Source of the DNA: Mariprofundaceae bacterium
Lineage (GTDB): Bacteria > Pseudomonadota > Zetaproteobacteria > Mariprofundales > Mariprofundaceae
Assembly: GCA_030950965.1 (NCBI GenBank)
Contig: JAUZQP010000003.1
Coordinates: forward strand, 1-8,266
Length of the DNA: 8,266 nt
Reading direction: 5' to 3'
Below, in pieces: positions 1 to 8,261 of the stretch. Made by a program: the position numbers and the translations under genes. Position 1 is the stretch's first letter, and each line of letters begins with the position of its first letter. Below the pieces are notes generated by a model. That model ran no database searches and had not been told where the DNA came from. It worked only from the letters and a program-made list of their open reading frames with translations.

Positions 1-1
1 T

Positions 2-3000
2 AAACCTACCGCAGTGAAGCGCATAAGAAAAAACTTTGGCCGTATTGAAGCGCCCTTGGATATGCCTAATCTGCTGCATCTTCAGCTTGAGTCATACCGA
101 GAGTTTGTTGGCGTGGGTGGCGGCAGTACTGATATTAATAATTCCCGTTTAGCGACGGTTTTCCGCACTGTTTTCCCTATTCGTGATTATGGCGGCGCAG
201 CAGAGCTCTGTTTTGAGGGACTAGAATATAGCGAACCTCGTTATGACTTGGATGAAGCGCGTAGCCGTGATTTGACCTATGCACTGCCGATTAAAGTAAA
301 ACTTCGCCTAAAAATATTTGACCAAGAAGAAGAAAAACCTGCCCGTCGCAAGGTTCGTGAAGAGCGGCAGCAGCATGTATATATGGGTGAGATTCCGTTG
401 ATGACGGAGCATGGCTCATTTATTATTAATGGTACAGAACGGGCGATTGTTTCTCAGGTTCATCGTTCGCCAGGTGTGTTTTTTGATCATGATAGTGGCA
501 AAACGCATGCTTCTGGTAAGTTTTTGTTCAAAGCCCGCTTGATTCCCTACCGTGGCTCTTGGCTTGATTTAGAATTTGACGCTAAAGATAAAATTTATTT
601 CCGTATTGATTTGCGCCGTAAAATGCCTGTGGGTATTTTGCTCAAGGCTTTGGGTTTAAATACACAGGAAATTATTGACCGTTTTTACAAACGTCGTACT
701 TACCGCATACATAATGATGTTTTTCAATTGAAATTGGATGCTGAATTGATGTTAGGCTCTCGTGCTATGTTGGCGATTGAGCTTAATGGTAAGCAATTGG
801 TTGCTGAAGGGAAAAAAATCAATCGTGTTGTGCTGCGCAAGTTGCAAGAAGCTGGCGTTGAGTGGCTTGATATTCCCGATGAAAAAATGTGCGGCGAAGT
901 GATTGCACAAACCTTAATGATTGATGAAGAAGTATTGTTTGAACACAATCATGAACTGACTGTTGAGTCATTGTCTGCATTACGCGGTGCGGATATTGAG
1001 GTGTTTGAAGGCCTCTTTATTGATATGTTCCATCGTGGTTCTTGGTTGGCTGATACCCTGCGTCTTGATGTGGTACAATCCAAAGAAGAGGCTCAGGTCG
1101 AAATTTACCGTATGATGCGCCCTGGTGAGCCACCTACCGTGGAAACTGCGCGTGCCTTGTTTGAATCTATGTTTTTTGATGCTGGGCGTTATGACCTGTC
1201 CCGCGTGGGTCGTATGAAGCTGAATAGTCGTCTTGGTATCAGCGATGATGATGTGCCATTGAATCATGGTACCTTGCGTTTAGAAGATATGATGTTGACC
1301 ATGGATACCTTCTTGAAGCTGCGTGATGGCATTGGTGAAGTGGATGATATTGACCATCTTGGTAACCGTCGTTTGCGCTCGGTGGGCGAGTTGTTGGAAA
1401 ATAATATCCGTATTGGCTTGGTACGCATGGAGCGTGCAATTCGTGAGCGTTTGACTTCGGGTGACGTGAACGAAATGATGCCTACGGACTTGGTGAACGC
1501 CAAACCATTGATTGCATCGGTGAAAGAATTTTTTGGTTCTTCACAGTTGTCGCAGTTTATGGATCAGACCAATCCCTTGTCTGAAGTGACGCATAAACGT
1601 CGTTTATCAGCCTTAGGTCCTGGTGGTTTGTCGCGTGAACGTGCTGGCTTTGAAGTGCGCGATGTTCACCCTACCCATTATGGTCGCTTGTGTCCTATTG
1701 AAACCCCTGAAGGTCCGAATATTGGACTGATTAACTCACTGGCTTGTTTTGCACAAATTAACGAGTTTGGTTTTATTGAAACGCCTTACCGTCAAGTTGT
1801 GAAAGGTCATGTGACAGGTGAAGTAAACTATTTGTCCGCTATTGATGAAAGTGGTCACGTTATTGCCCAGGCTAATGCTGATATTGATGATAACGGCAAC
1901 TTTACGGCTGATTTTATTCAGTGCCGTTGTGATGGCGACTTTATTATGAGTGCGCCAGAAGATATTGATTATATGGATGTTTCACCATCGCAAGTGGTGT
2001 CGGTTTCTGCTGGTTTAGTCCCGTTCCTTGAGCATGATGATGCCAATCGCGCATTAATGGGCTCGAACATGCAGCGTCAGGCTGTGCCTCTGGTTCGTTC
2101 AGAAAAACCTTTGGTCGGCACTGGCATGGAAGCCTGCGGGGCGCGCGATAGTGGTGTATCCGCTGTTGCTCGTCGTGGTGGTATTGTGGAAAGTCTTGAT
2201 GCTAGCCGTATCGTGATTCGTGTGCATGAAGATGAGCAGGTAGAAGGCGAACCTGGCGTTGATATTTACCGTCTGTTTAAATACCGTCGTTCTAATCAAA
2301 ATAGCTGCTTTAATCAGCGTCCGACTATTAAGATTGGCGACTTAGTCCATAAAGACGATATTATTGCTGATGGTCCATCGACCGACTTGGGTGAGTTAGC
2401 CTTGGGTCGCAATGTGACGGTGGCATTGATGCCTTGGCGTGGCTACAACTTTGAGGATGCAATTGTTATTTCCGAGAAGTTGGTAAAGGAAGATGTGTAC
2501 ACTTCCATTCATATTGAAGAATTTGAATGTGTAGCGCGTGAAACCAAGTTAGGTCCCGAAGAAATCACCCGTGATATTCCTAACTCTGGTGAAGACCCAT
2601 TGCGTCACTTGGATGAATCAGGTGTTGCCTATATTGGTGCAGAAGTAAAACCTGGTGATGTCGTCGTTGGTAAGATTACGCCCAAGGGTGAGACGCAGTT
2701 GTCGCCAGAAGAAAAGTTGCTGCGTGCTATCTTTGGTGAAAAAGCCAGTGATGTTCGTGATAGCTCTTTGCGTATCAAACCTGGTGAAGAAGGCGTGGTC
2801 GTAGATGTTCAAATCTTTACGCGTCGTGGTGACGAAAAAGACGAACGAGCCAAAGCGATTGAAGAGTCCGAGATTGAAAAGCTCTATGCCGATAAGGAAG
2901 AAGAGCGCCGCATTCTCGAAGGTAACGTGCAGAATCGTTTGCAAGCCCTGCTCAGTGGCCAATCTGCTATTAACGTGAAAGGCTTGAAGCATGGCGATGC

Positions 3001-4090
3001 CGTGACTCTTGCTCATGTAGAAAGCTTGCCATTGCGTGAACTGGTCCATGCTTCTGTCGCCGATGATGCAGTGAATGCACAAATGGCTGATATTTTAGAA
3101 AGTATGGATCGCGAACGCGCACGTTTGGAATCTCGCTTTGAAGAAAAAGTAGGCAAGGTGCGTGAAGGTTCTGAGTTGAAACCGGGTGTTATTAAAGTTG
3201 TTAAGGTTTATGTCGCTGTGAAGCGTAAGCTACAACCAGGTGATAAGATGGCAGGTCGTCATGGTAACAAGGGTGTTATTTCGATCATCGTACCAGAAGA
3301 GGACATGCCATTTAATGAACATGGTAAGCCTGTTGATATTTGCTTGAATCCTCTGGGTGTACCATCGCGGATGAATATTGGGCAGATTTTTGAAATGCAC
3401 ATGGGGCATGCCGCGCGTGAATTGGGTTATCGCATCGATGAGATGTTGCGTGCTGGTGTTGAGACTGATGCCTTGCGTACGTTCTTGTTGGAAATTTATC
3501 GTGAAGATAAAAAAGCATGTGCTTACATTGACGAAGCGGGCGAAGCGGCACTGATTGAATCTGCCAAACTATTGCGCGGTGGTGTTCCCATTGCTACGCC
3601 TGTGTTTGATGGTGCTAAAGAAAAAGATATTCATCGCATGTTGGAATTGGCAGGCGTTTCTAAGACCGGTCAGTGTACCTTGTATGATGGCCGCACAGGC
3701 GAAGCCTTTGACCGCCCTGTTACCGTGGGTCAGATGTATATTTTGAAACTGCATCATTTGGTGGATGAGAAAATTCATGCGCGTTCAACAGGTCCTTACT
3801 CCTTAGTGGCGCAACAGCCTTTGGGTGGTAAGGCGCAGTTCGGTGGCCAACGTTTTGGTGAAATGGAAGTGTGGGCTTTAGAGGCGTATGGCGCGGCTTA
3901 TACCTTGCAAGAAATGTTAACTGTGAAATCGGATGATGTGCAGGGACGTACCAAGATGTATGAGTCCATTGTACGCGGTGATTTGTCGTTTGAAGCTGGA
4001 TTGCCAGAATCGTTCAATGTGATGACCAAGGAGTTGAATGCCTTGGGTATTGATTTGGAAATGATTAAAAAACCGAAAGGCCAGGAGTGA
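2..4090 (+). CDS. rpoB: DNA-directed RNA polymerase subunit beta (5' end just outside window)
   Basis: This is the beta subunit of core RNA polymerase, which makes all cellular RNA in the cytoplasm. A GTG at 14 gives 1358 residues (E. coli: 1342), but the frame stays open to base 2 (K-P-T-A before V), no Shine-Dalgarno precedes the GTG, and the conserved KRIRK motif would fall about 7 residues too early. The true start is therefore probably just upstream. Numbering from GTG14, the order is: protrusion and lobe with beta-i4 (about 225-345); rifampicin region 511-534 with Q514, D517, H527, S532 and L534 in sensitive form; active-site E814-D815; flap-tip helix L902, L903, I906, F907, which binds sigma region 4; beta-i9 (about 939-1055); active-site lysines K1078 and K1086; C-terminal clamp segment from about 1270. 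No frameshift or internal stop is seen. It ends in TGA, 4 bases before rpoC. Identification is certain; only the start is open. Confidence 0.98.
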   Translation, partial: KPTAVKRIRKNFGRIEAPLDMPNLLHLQLESYREFVGVGGGSTDINNSRLATVFRTVFPIRDYGGAAELCFEGLEYSEPRYDLDEARSRDLTYALPIKVKLRLKIFDQEEEKPARRKVREERQQHVYMGEIPLMTEHGSFIINGTERAIVSQVHRSPGVFFDHDSGKTHASGKFLFKARLIPYRGSWLDLEFDAKDKIYFRIDLRRKMPVGILLKALGLNTQEIIDRFYKRRTYRIHNDVFQLKLDAELMLGSRAMLAIELNGKQLVAEGKKINRVVLRKLQEAGVEWLDIPDEKMCGEVIAQTLMIDEEVLFEHNHELTVESLSALRGADIEVFEGLFIDMFHRGSWLADTLRLDVVQSKEEAQVEIYRMMRPGEPPTVETARALFESMFFDAGRYDLSRVGRMKLNSRLGISDDDVPLNHGTLRLEDMMLTMDTFLKLRDGIGEVDDIDHLGNRRLRSVGELLENNIRIGLVRMERAIRERLTSGDVNEMMPTDLVNAKPLIASVKEFFGSSQLSQFMDQTNPLSEVTHKRRLSALGPGGLSRERAGFEVRDVHPTHYGRLCPIETPEGPNIGLINSLACFAQINEFGFIETPYRQVVKGHVTGEVNYLSAIDESGHVIAQANADIDDNGNFTADFIQCRCDGDFIMSAPEDIDYMDVSPSQVVSVSAGLVPFLEHDDANRALMGSNMQRQAVPLVRSEKPLVGTGMEACGARDSGVSAVARRGGIVESLDASRIVIRVHEDEQVEGEPGVDIYRLFKYRRSNQNSCFNQRPTIKIGDLVHKDDIIADGPSTDLGELALGRNVTVALMPWRGYNFEDAIVISEKLVKEDVYTSIHIEEFECVARETKLGPEEITRDIPNSGEDPLRHLDESGVAYIGAEVKPGDVVVGKITPKGETQLSPEEKLLRAIFGEKASDVRDSSLRIKPGEEGVVVDVQIFTRRGDEKDERAKAIEESEIEKLYADKEEERRILEGNVQNRLQALLSGQSAINVKGLKHGDAVTLAHVESLPLRELVHASVADDAVNAQMADILESMDRERARLESRFEEKVGKVREGSELKPGVIKVVKVYVAVKRKLQPGDKMAGRHGNKGVISIIVPEEDMPFNEHGKPVDICLNPLGVPSRMNIGQIFEMHMGHAARELGYRIDEMLRAGVETDALRTFLLEIYREDKKACAYIDEAGEAALIESAKLLRGGVPIATPVFDGAKEKDIHRMLELAGVSKTGQCTLYDGRTGEAFDRPVTVGQMYILKLHHLVDEKIHARSTGPYSLVAQQPLGGKAQFGGQRFGEMEVWALEAYGAAYTLQEMLTVKSDDVQGRTKMYESIVRGDLSFEAGLPESFNVMTKELNALGIDLEMIKKPKGQE
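4083..4087 (+). promoter_or_regulatory. Ribosome binding site of rpoC, inside the end of rpoB
   Basis: AGGAG matches the anti-Shine-Dalgarno core and sits 7 bases before the rpoC ATG at 4095. It lies within the last sense codons of rpoB (Q-E), directly before the TGA at 4088-4090. This supports the ATG as the rpoC start. It also implies that ribosomes finishing beta can re-initiate on beta', which would keep the two subunits in equal supply. The coupling is inferred from the spacing. Confidence 0.85.
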
Positions 4091-4094
4091 AGCC

Positions 4095-7000
4095 ATGAAG
4101 CAACTGCTTAATATGTTCCAAAAGCCCAGTGCCGTCGAAGATTTCGATGGCTTGCGGGTAGGGCTGGCTAGCCCAGAAAAGATTCGCTCTTGGTCATTCG
4201 GTGAGGTTAAAAAGCCTGAAACGATCAATTACCGTACATTCAAGCCTGAACGTGATGGCCTGTTTTGCGCTAAGATTTTTGGCCCGATTAAGGATTACGA
4301 GTGCTTGTGTGGTAAATACAAACGCTTGAAACATCGCGGTGTCGTGTGTGAAAAATGCGGCGTGGAAGTGATTCAGTTTAAAGTGCGTCGCGAACGTATG
4401 GCGCATATTGATCTGGCAGCACCTGTGGCACATATTTGGTACCTTAAAAGCTTGCCATCCCGTATTGGTTTGTTGCTGGATAAGACTCTTAAAGAGTTGG
4501 AACGCGTGCTTTATTTTGAGTCTTATGTGGTGCTTGATCCTGGTTTGACCAGTTTGGATCAGTATCAGGTGATGACTGAAGATGAGTACATCGAAGCGTT
4601 TGAAGCCTATGGTGAAGAATTCCGCGCTGGCATGGGTGCGGAAGCGATTCGTGAAATGCTGAAAAGCATCGACTTGGCAGAAGAACGTCAGTCTTTGCGG
4701 GCGCAAATTGCGGCGACGAAAGCCGTTACCCGTTTAACCAAGTTGACCAAGCGTTTGCAGACGGTTGATGCGATGTTGGAATCTGGCAACCGTCCTGAAT
4801 GGATGGTTTTGGAGGCGATTCCTGTATTGCCGCCAGAAATTCGCCCCTTGGTTTCCTTGGACGGCGGACGTTTTGCTACTTCGGATTTGAATGATCTGTA
4901 CCGTCGTGTGATTAACCGTAACAATCGTTTGCGTCGTTTGCTGGAGCTGAATGCGCCAGAAATCATTACCCGTAATGAAAAACGCATGCTGCAAGAGTCC
5001 GTCGATGCCTTGTTTGATAATGATCGTCGTTCTAAACCGATTACGGGTAATAATCGTCGCCAATTGAAGTCTTTGTCCGATGTGATTAAGGGTAAACAGG
5101 GTCGTTTTCGCCAGAACTTGCTGGGTAAACGTGTCGATTATTCGGGGCGTTCGGTGATTGTGGTAGGACCTGAATTGAAGCTGCATCAGTGTGGCTTGCC
5201 GAAGAAGATGGCGCTGGAGTTGTTCCGCCCATTTATTTACCACAAATTGGAATTACGTGGTTTAGCTTCCACGATTAAAGCGGCTAAACGTTTGGTTGAG
5301 CAAGAGATCCCTGAAGTTTGGGACATTTTGGCAGAAGTGATCCATCAGCATCCTGTGATGTTGAACCGTGCGCCTACCTTGCATCGCCTTGGCATTCAGG
5401 CATTTGAACCCATTTTGATCGAAGGTAAAGCCATTCAGTTGCATCCTTTGGTGTGTACCGCGTTTAACGCTGACTTTGATGGCGACCAAATGGCCGTGCA
5501 TGTGCCGTTGTCGATTGAGGCACAAACCGAAGCACGCGCATTGATGATGGCTTCCAATAACGTGTTGTCGCCAGCTACGGGTAAGCCTGTCATTATCCCA
5601 ACTCAGGATATGGTCTTGGGTTTGTATTACTTGACGCGTGATAAACCCTTCGAGAAGGGTGAGGGCATGTTGTTTGCATCACCTGATGAAGTGTTGCGCG
5701 CTTATGATGCAGGTGTGGTGGCAATTCATACACGTATTGTCTGCCGTATTCGTGGTGTGCGTGAAAACACTACTGTGGGTCGCTCTATTTTATCGACCGT
5801 GTTACCTGCGGCCTTGTCCTTTGATTTAATCAATCGCGTGTTGGTGAAGAAGCAGGTGGGCAAGTTGATTGAAGAGTGCTTCCGCCTTGCTGGTAATAAA
5901 GAAACCGTGCTACTGGCCGACCGTATTAAAGTGCTGGGTTATACCTATGCAACCCGCTCTGGTGCCTCGTTCTGTCTGGATGATGTGATTATTCCTGATG
6001 AGAAATACCGTTTGGTGAGTGCTACGGAAGATGAAGTCAAAGATGTGCATCAGCAGTACCGTGATGGTCTGATTACCGCTGATGAACGTTACAATAAAGT
6101 AGTCGATTTGTGGACGCATGCATCTGAAAAAGTGGCAACCGCGATGATGGATAACTTGTCGAGCGAAGTGTTGACCAGTGCCGATGGTACGAAAACTGAA
6201 ACAACGGCGACCTTTAACTCGGTATTTATGATGGCTGATTCTGGTGCGCGTGGTTCGGCTCAGCAGATTCGTCAGCTTGCTGGTATGCGTGGTTTGATGG
6301 CGAAGCCTGATGGTTCGATTATTGAAACCCCGATTACAGCGAACTTTCGTGAAGGCTTGACGGTGTTACAATACTTTATTTCCACCCATGGTGCACGTAA
6401 AGGCTTGGCAGATACGGCGTTGAAAACGGCTAACTCAGGCTATTTGACGCGTCGTTTGGTGGATGTAGCACAAGATGCTGTAGTGAATATCCAAGACTGT
6501 GGCACAGTACATGGCATTACCATGTCAGCATTGTTGGATAGTGGTGAAGTGATTGAGCCCTTGGGCGAACGTATATTGGGTCGTGTGTTGTTAGACATTG
6601 TGATTGATCCTGTTAGCGGTGAAGAGATAGCCTGCACTGGCATGATGGTGAATGAAGCGTTGGCTGATAAAATTGAAGCATCTGAACTCGAAAGTGTTCG
6701 CATTCGTTCGGTCTTGACCTGTGAAGCAACGGAAGGCGTATGTGCGACCTGTTATGGTCGTGATTTGGCACATGGTGCGCCTGTTTCACTGGGTGAAGCT
6801 GTGGGTGTGATTGCAGCGCAATCAATTGGTGAGCCAGGCACCCAGTTGACGATGCGTACCTTCCATGTCGGTGGTACAGCTTCACGTTCTGCGGAACAGG
6901 CTTCGGCGGAATCCCGCGTTAAAGGTACGATTCAGTTGTTAGACGGAGTGGTCGTTCAAGATACGCAAGGCGCAGACATTGTGATTAACCGTCATACTGA

Positions 7001-8219
7001 GCTGATCGTGTTGGATGCCTTCCAGAAAGAGGCGGAACGTCATCGTATTCCTTATGGCGCACGTTTACGTGTTGCTGACGGTGAAGTGGTCAAGGCTGGT
7101 CAATTATTGGCTGATTGGGATCCTTATACCATGCCATTGATTGCTGAGGTGGGCGGTCAGTTGCGCTTTGAAGACGTGGAAGATGGCCGTACGGTACGTG
7201 ACCAAGTCGATGAAGTGACAGGTTTATCGAACCGTGTGATTATGCAGTTTACTGAAAGTCGTACCACGGTATTGCGTCCACAGGTGCATATTGTTGACCC
7301 TGCTAACCCTGAAGGTGAAACGATTGTGATCCCTCGTACAGGTGTGGCAGCGCGTTATTTCTTGACCCCTGGTGCTATTTTGAGCGTGAGCCCTGGTTCT
7401 GAAATTAAGGCGGGCGATGTGCTTGCTCGCTTGCCGCGTGAAACATCTAAAACCAAGGATATTACAGGTGGCTTGCCGCGCGTAGTGGAATTGTTTGAAG
7501 CACGTAAGCCTAAAAACTTGGCATTCATTGCGGGGGCGAATGGTTCCATTACCTTCGGTAAAGATATTCGTGGTAAACAGCGGATTTACATCAATCCTGA
7601 TGATGGTAGTGATGAAATGGAATACCAGATTCCTAAAGGCAGTCATTTGATTGTACAGGAAGGTGACCATGTTCGTCGTGGTGAGCGCTTGATGGAAGGT
7701 TCGCCCGCACCGCAGGATATTTTGAAGGTCTTGGGCGTTGAGGCTTTGGCTAACTATTTGACCAATGAAGTACAGGAAGTCTATCGTCTTCAGGGCGTGA
7801 AGATTAACGATAAGCATATTGAAACGATTGTGCGTCAGATGATGCGTAAAGTGTTGGTGGTTGACCCTGGTGCGAGTAACTATGTTGCTGGTGAGCAGGT
7901 TGAGCGTAAACGTTTGTTGGCAGTGAACCGCACTTTGGAAGCAGAAGGCAAACCGCCAGCACGTTGGGAGCCGGTATTGTTGGGTATTACCAAGGCTGCA
8001 TTGAACACGGAATCCTTTATTTCAGCGGCTTCTTTCCAAGAAACGACACGTGTGATTACCGAAGCAGCATTGGCTGGTAAGGTCGATTGGCTGACAGGCT
8101 TGAAAGAAAATGTCATCATTGGGCGTCTGTTACCAGCGGGTACAGGTTTTGCAGTTCGGCAGCAGGAAGCACAGCGCAAGCTTGATGCGCAAGCAGATGA
8201 CTCGTTAGCTGCTGAGTAA
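4095..8219 (+). CDS. rpoC: DNA-directed RNA polymerase subunit beta'
   Basis: This is the beta' subunit of core RNA polymerase, which carries the catalytic Mg site and clamp. The ATG start has a well-spaced AGGAG, and its first 18 residues align without gaps with E. coli. Length is 1374 residues (E. coli: 1407). Visible in order: zinc site 1 (C70, C72, C85, C88); clamp-helix coiled coil that binds sigma region 2 (about 260-309); rudder (about 308-326); catalytic NADFDGD with D460, D462, D464; secondary-channel rim helices (about 637-691); bridge helix (about 757-792); zinc site 2 (C802, C876, C883, C886); trigger loop from M920-R921 with H924, interrupted by the large proteobacterial insertion (about 931-1118); and the trigger loop's second half and C-terminal region to 1374. 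Relative to E. coli, a loop near residue 555 is about 13 residues shorter and the tail after the PAGTG motif about 22 shorter. It ends in TAA. It is expected to be co-transcribed with rpoB. Confidence 0.99.
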   Translation: MKQLLNMFQKPSAVEDFDGLRVGLASPEKIRSWSFGEVKKPETINYRTFKPERDGLFCAKIFGPIKDYECLCGKYKRLKHRGVVCEKCGVEVIQFKVRRERMAHIDLAAPVAHIWYLKSLPSRIGLLLDKTLKELERVLYFESYVVLDPGLTSLDQYQVMTEDEYIEAFEAYGEEFRAGMGAEAIREMLKSIDLAEERQSLRAQIAATKAVTRLTKLTKRLQTVDAMLESGNRPEWMVLEAIPVLPPEIRPLVSLDGGRFATSDLNDLYRRVINRNNRLRRLLELNAPEIITRNEKRMLQESVDALFDNDRRSKPITGNNRRQLKSLSDVIKGKQGRFRQNLLGKRVDYSGRSVIVVGPELKLHQCGLPKKMALELFRPFIYHKLELRGLASTIKAAKRLVEQEIPEVWDILAEVIHQHPVMLNRAPTLHRLGIQAFEPILIEGKAIQLHPLVCTAFNADFDGDQMAVHVPLSIEAQTEARALMMASNNVLSPATGKPVIIPTQDMVLGLYYLTRDKPFEKGEGMLFASPDEVLRAYDAGVVAIHTRIVCRIRGVRENTTVGRSILSTVLPAALSFDLINRVLVKKQVGKLIEECFRLAGNKETVLLADRIKVLGYTYATRSGASFCLDDVIIPDEKYRLVSATEDEVKDVHQQYRDGLITADERYNKVVDLWTHASEKVATAMMDNLSSEVLTSADGTKTETTATFNSVFMMADSGARGSAQQIRQLAGMRGLMAKPDGSIIETPITANFREGLTVLQYFISTHGARKGLADTALKTANSGYLTRRLVDVAQDAVVNIQDCGTVHGITMSALLDSGEVIEPLGERILGRVLLDIVIDPVSGEEIACTGMMVNEALADKIEASELESVRIRSVLTCEATEGVCATCYGRDLAHGAPVSLGEAVGVIAAQSIGEPGTQLTMRTFHVGGTASRSAEQASAESRVKGTIQLLDGVVVQDTQGADIVINRHTELIVLDAFQKEAERHRIPYGARLRVADGEVVKAGQLLADWDPYTMPLIAEVGGQLRFEDVEDGRTVRDQVDEVTGLSNRVIMQFTESRTTVLRPQVHIVDPANPEGETIVIPRTGVAARYFLTPGAILSVSPGSEIKAGDVLARLPRETSKTKDITGGLPRVVELFEARKPKNLAFIAGANGSITFGKDIRGKQRIYINPDDGSDEMEYQIPKGSHLIVQEGDHVRRGERLMEGSPAPQDILKVLGVEALANYLTNEVQEVYRLQGVKINDKHIETIVRQMMRKVLVVDPGASNYVAGEQVERKRLLAVNRTLEAEGKPPARWEPVLLGITKAALNTESFISAASFQETTRVITEAALAGKVDWLTGLKENVIIGRLLPAGTGFAVRQQEAQRKLDAQADDSLAAE

Positions 8220-8229
8220 AGCAAAAAAA

Positions 8230-8242
8230 TGGTTGATAACCA
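8230..8242. repeat. Short inverted repeat after rpoC, beside an A-run
   Basis: TGGTT-GAT-AACCA is a perfect 5-bp inverted repeat with a 3-base loop, 10 bases after the rpoC stop. Seven A residues (8223-8229) come directly before it. Read on the + strand there is no following T-run, so it does not look like an intrinsic terminator for rpoBC. Read on the - strand the stem is followed by seven T residues, the arrangement of a weak terminator, but the stem is short and AT-rich. Chance occurrence is quite possible. Confidence 0.3.
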
Positions 8243-8247
8243 AGGAT

Positions 8248-8253
8248 GGGGGA
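8248..8253 (+). promoter_or_regulatory. Possible ribosome binding site for the gene after rpoC
   Basis: The purine run GGGGGA ends 8 bases before an ATG at 8262; AAGGA lies just upstream at 8242-8246. The spacing suits a Shine-Dalgarno serving that ATG, although the match to the anti-Shine-Dalgarno core is imperfect. Other start codons nearby close at once: the ATG at 8246 meets TGA after three codons, and the TTG at 8254 meets TGA after three codons. Confidence 0.45.
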
Positions 8254-8261
8254 TTGAGTAA

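Noticed and set aside
1541..1615. Possible rifampicin-resistance change in the rifampicin region of RpoB (T519 where E. coli has N518)
   Set aside because: The main resistance positions (Q514, D517, H527, S532, L534 here) carry the residues found in sensitive E. coli. The threonine probably reflects ordinary divergence between lineages.
2618..3082. 154-codon open frame on the minus strand within rpoB
   Set aside because: It is antisense to the conserved flap and beta-i9 region, with no family resemblance. The + strand gene explains the sequence fully.
3555..3746. 63-codon + strand frame inside rpoB, and a similar one at 5638-5829 inside rpoC
   Set aside because: Both are out-of-frame overlaps with highly conserved codons, short, and without recognisable domains.
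4091..4094. Regulatory element or attenuator between rpoB and rpoC
   Set aside because: The gap is only 4 bases and no hairpin plus T-run was noticed around it. It is simply a coupled gene junction.
4194..5243. Two minus-strand open frames of about 170 codons (4194-4706 and 4734-5243)
   Set aside because: Both are antisense to the conserved clamp and rudder coding region of rpoC. Their composition is typical of shadow frames and no credible start context was seen.
7224..7817. 197-codon open frame on the minus strand
   Set aside because: It lies wholly inside rpoC, on its opposite strand. Its translation shows no recognisable domain and is rich in the residues expected from antisense reading of conserved rpoC codons.
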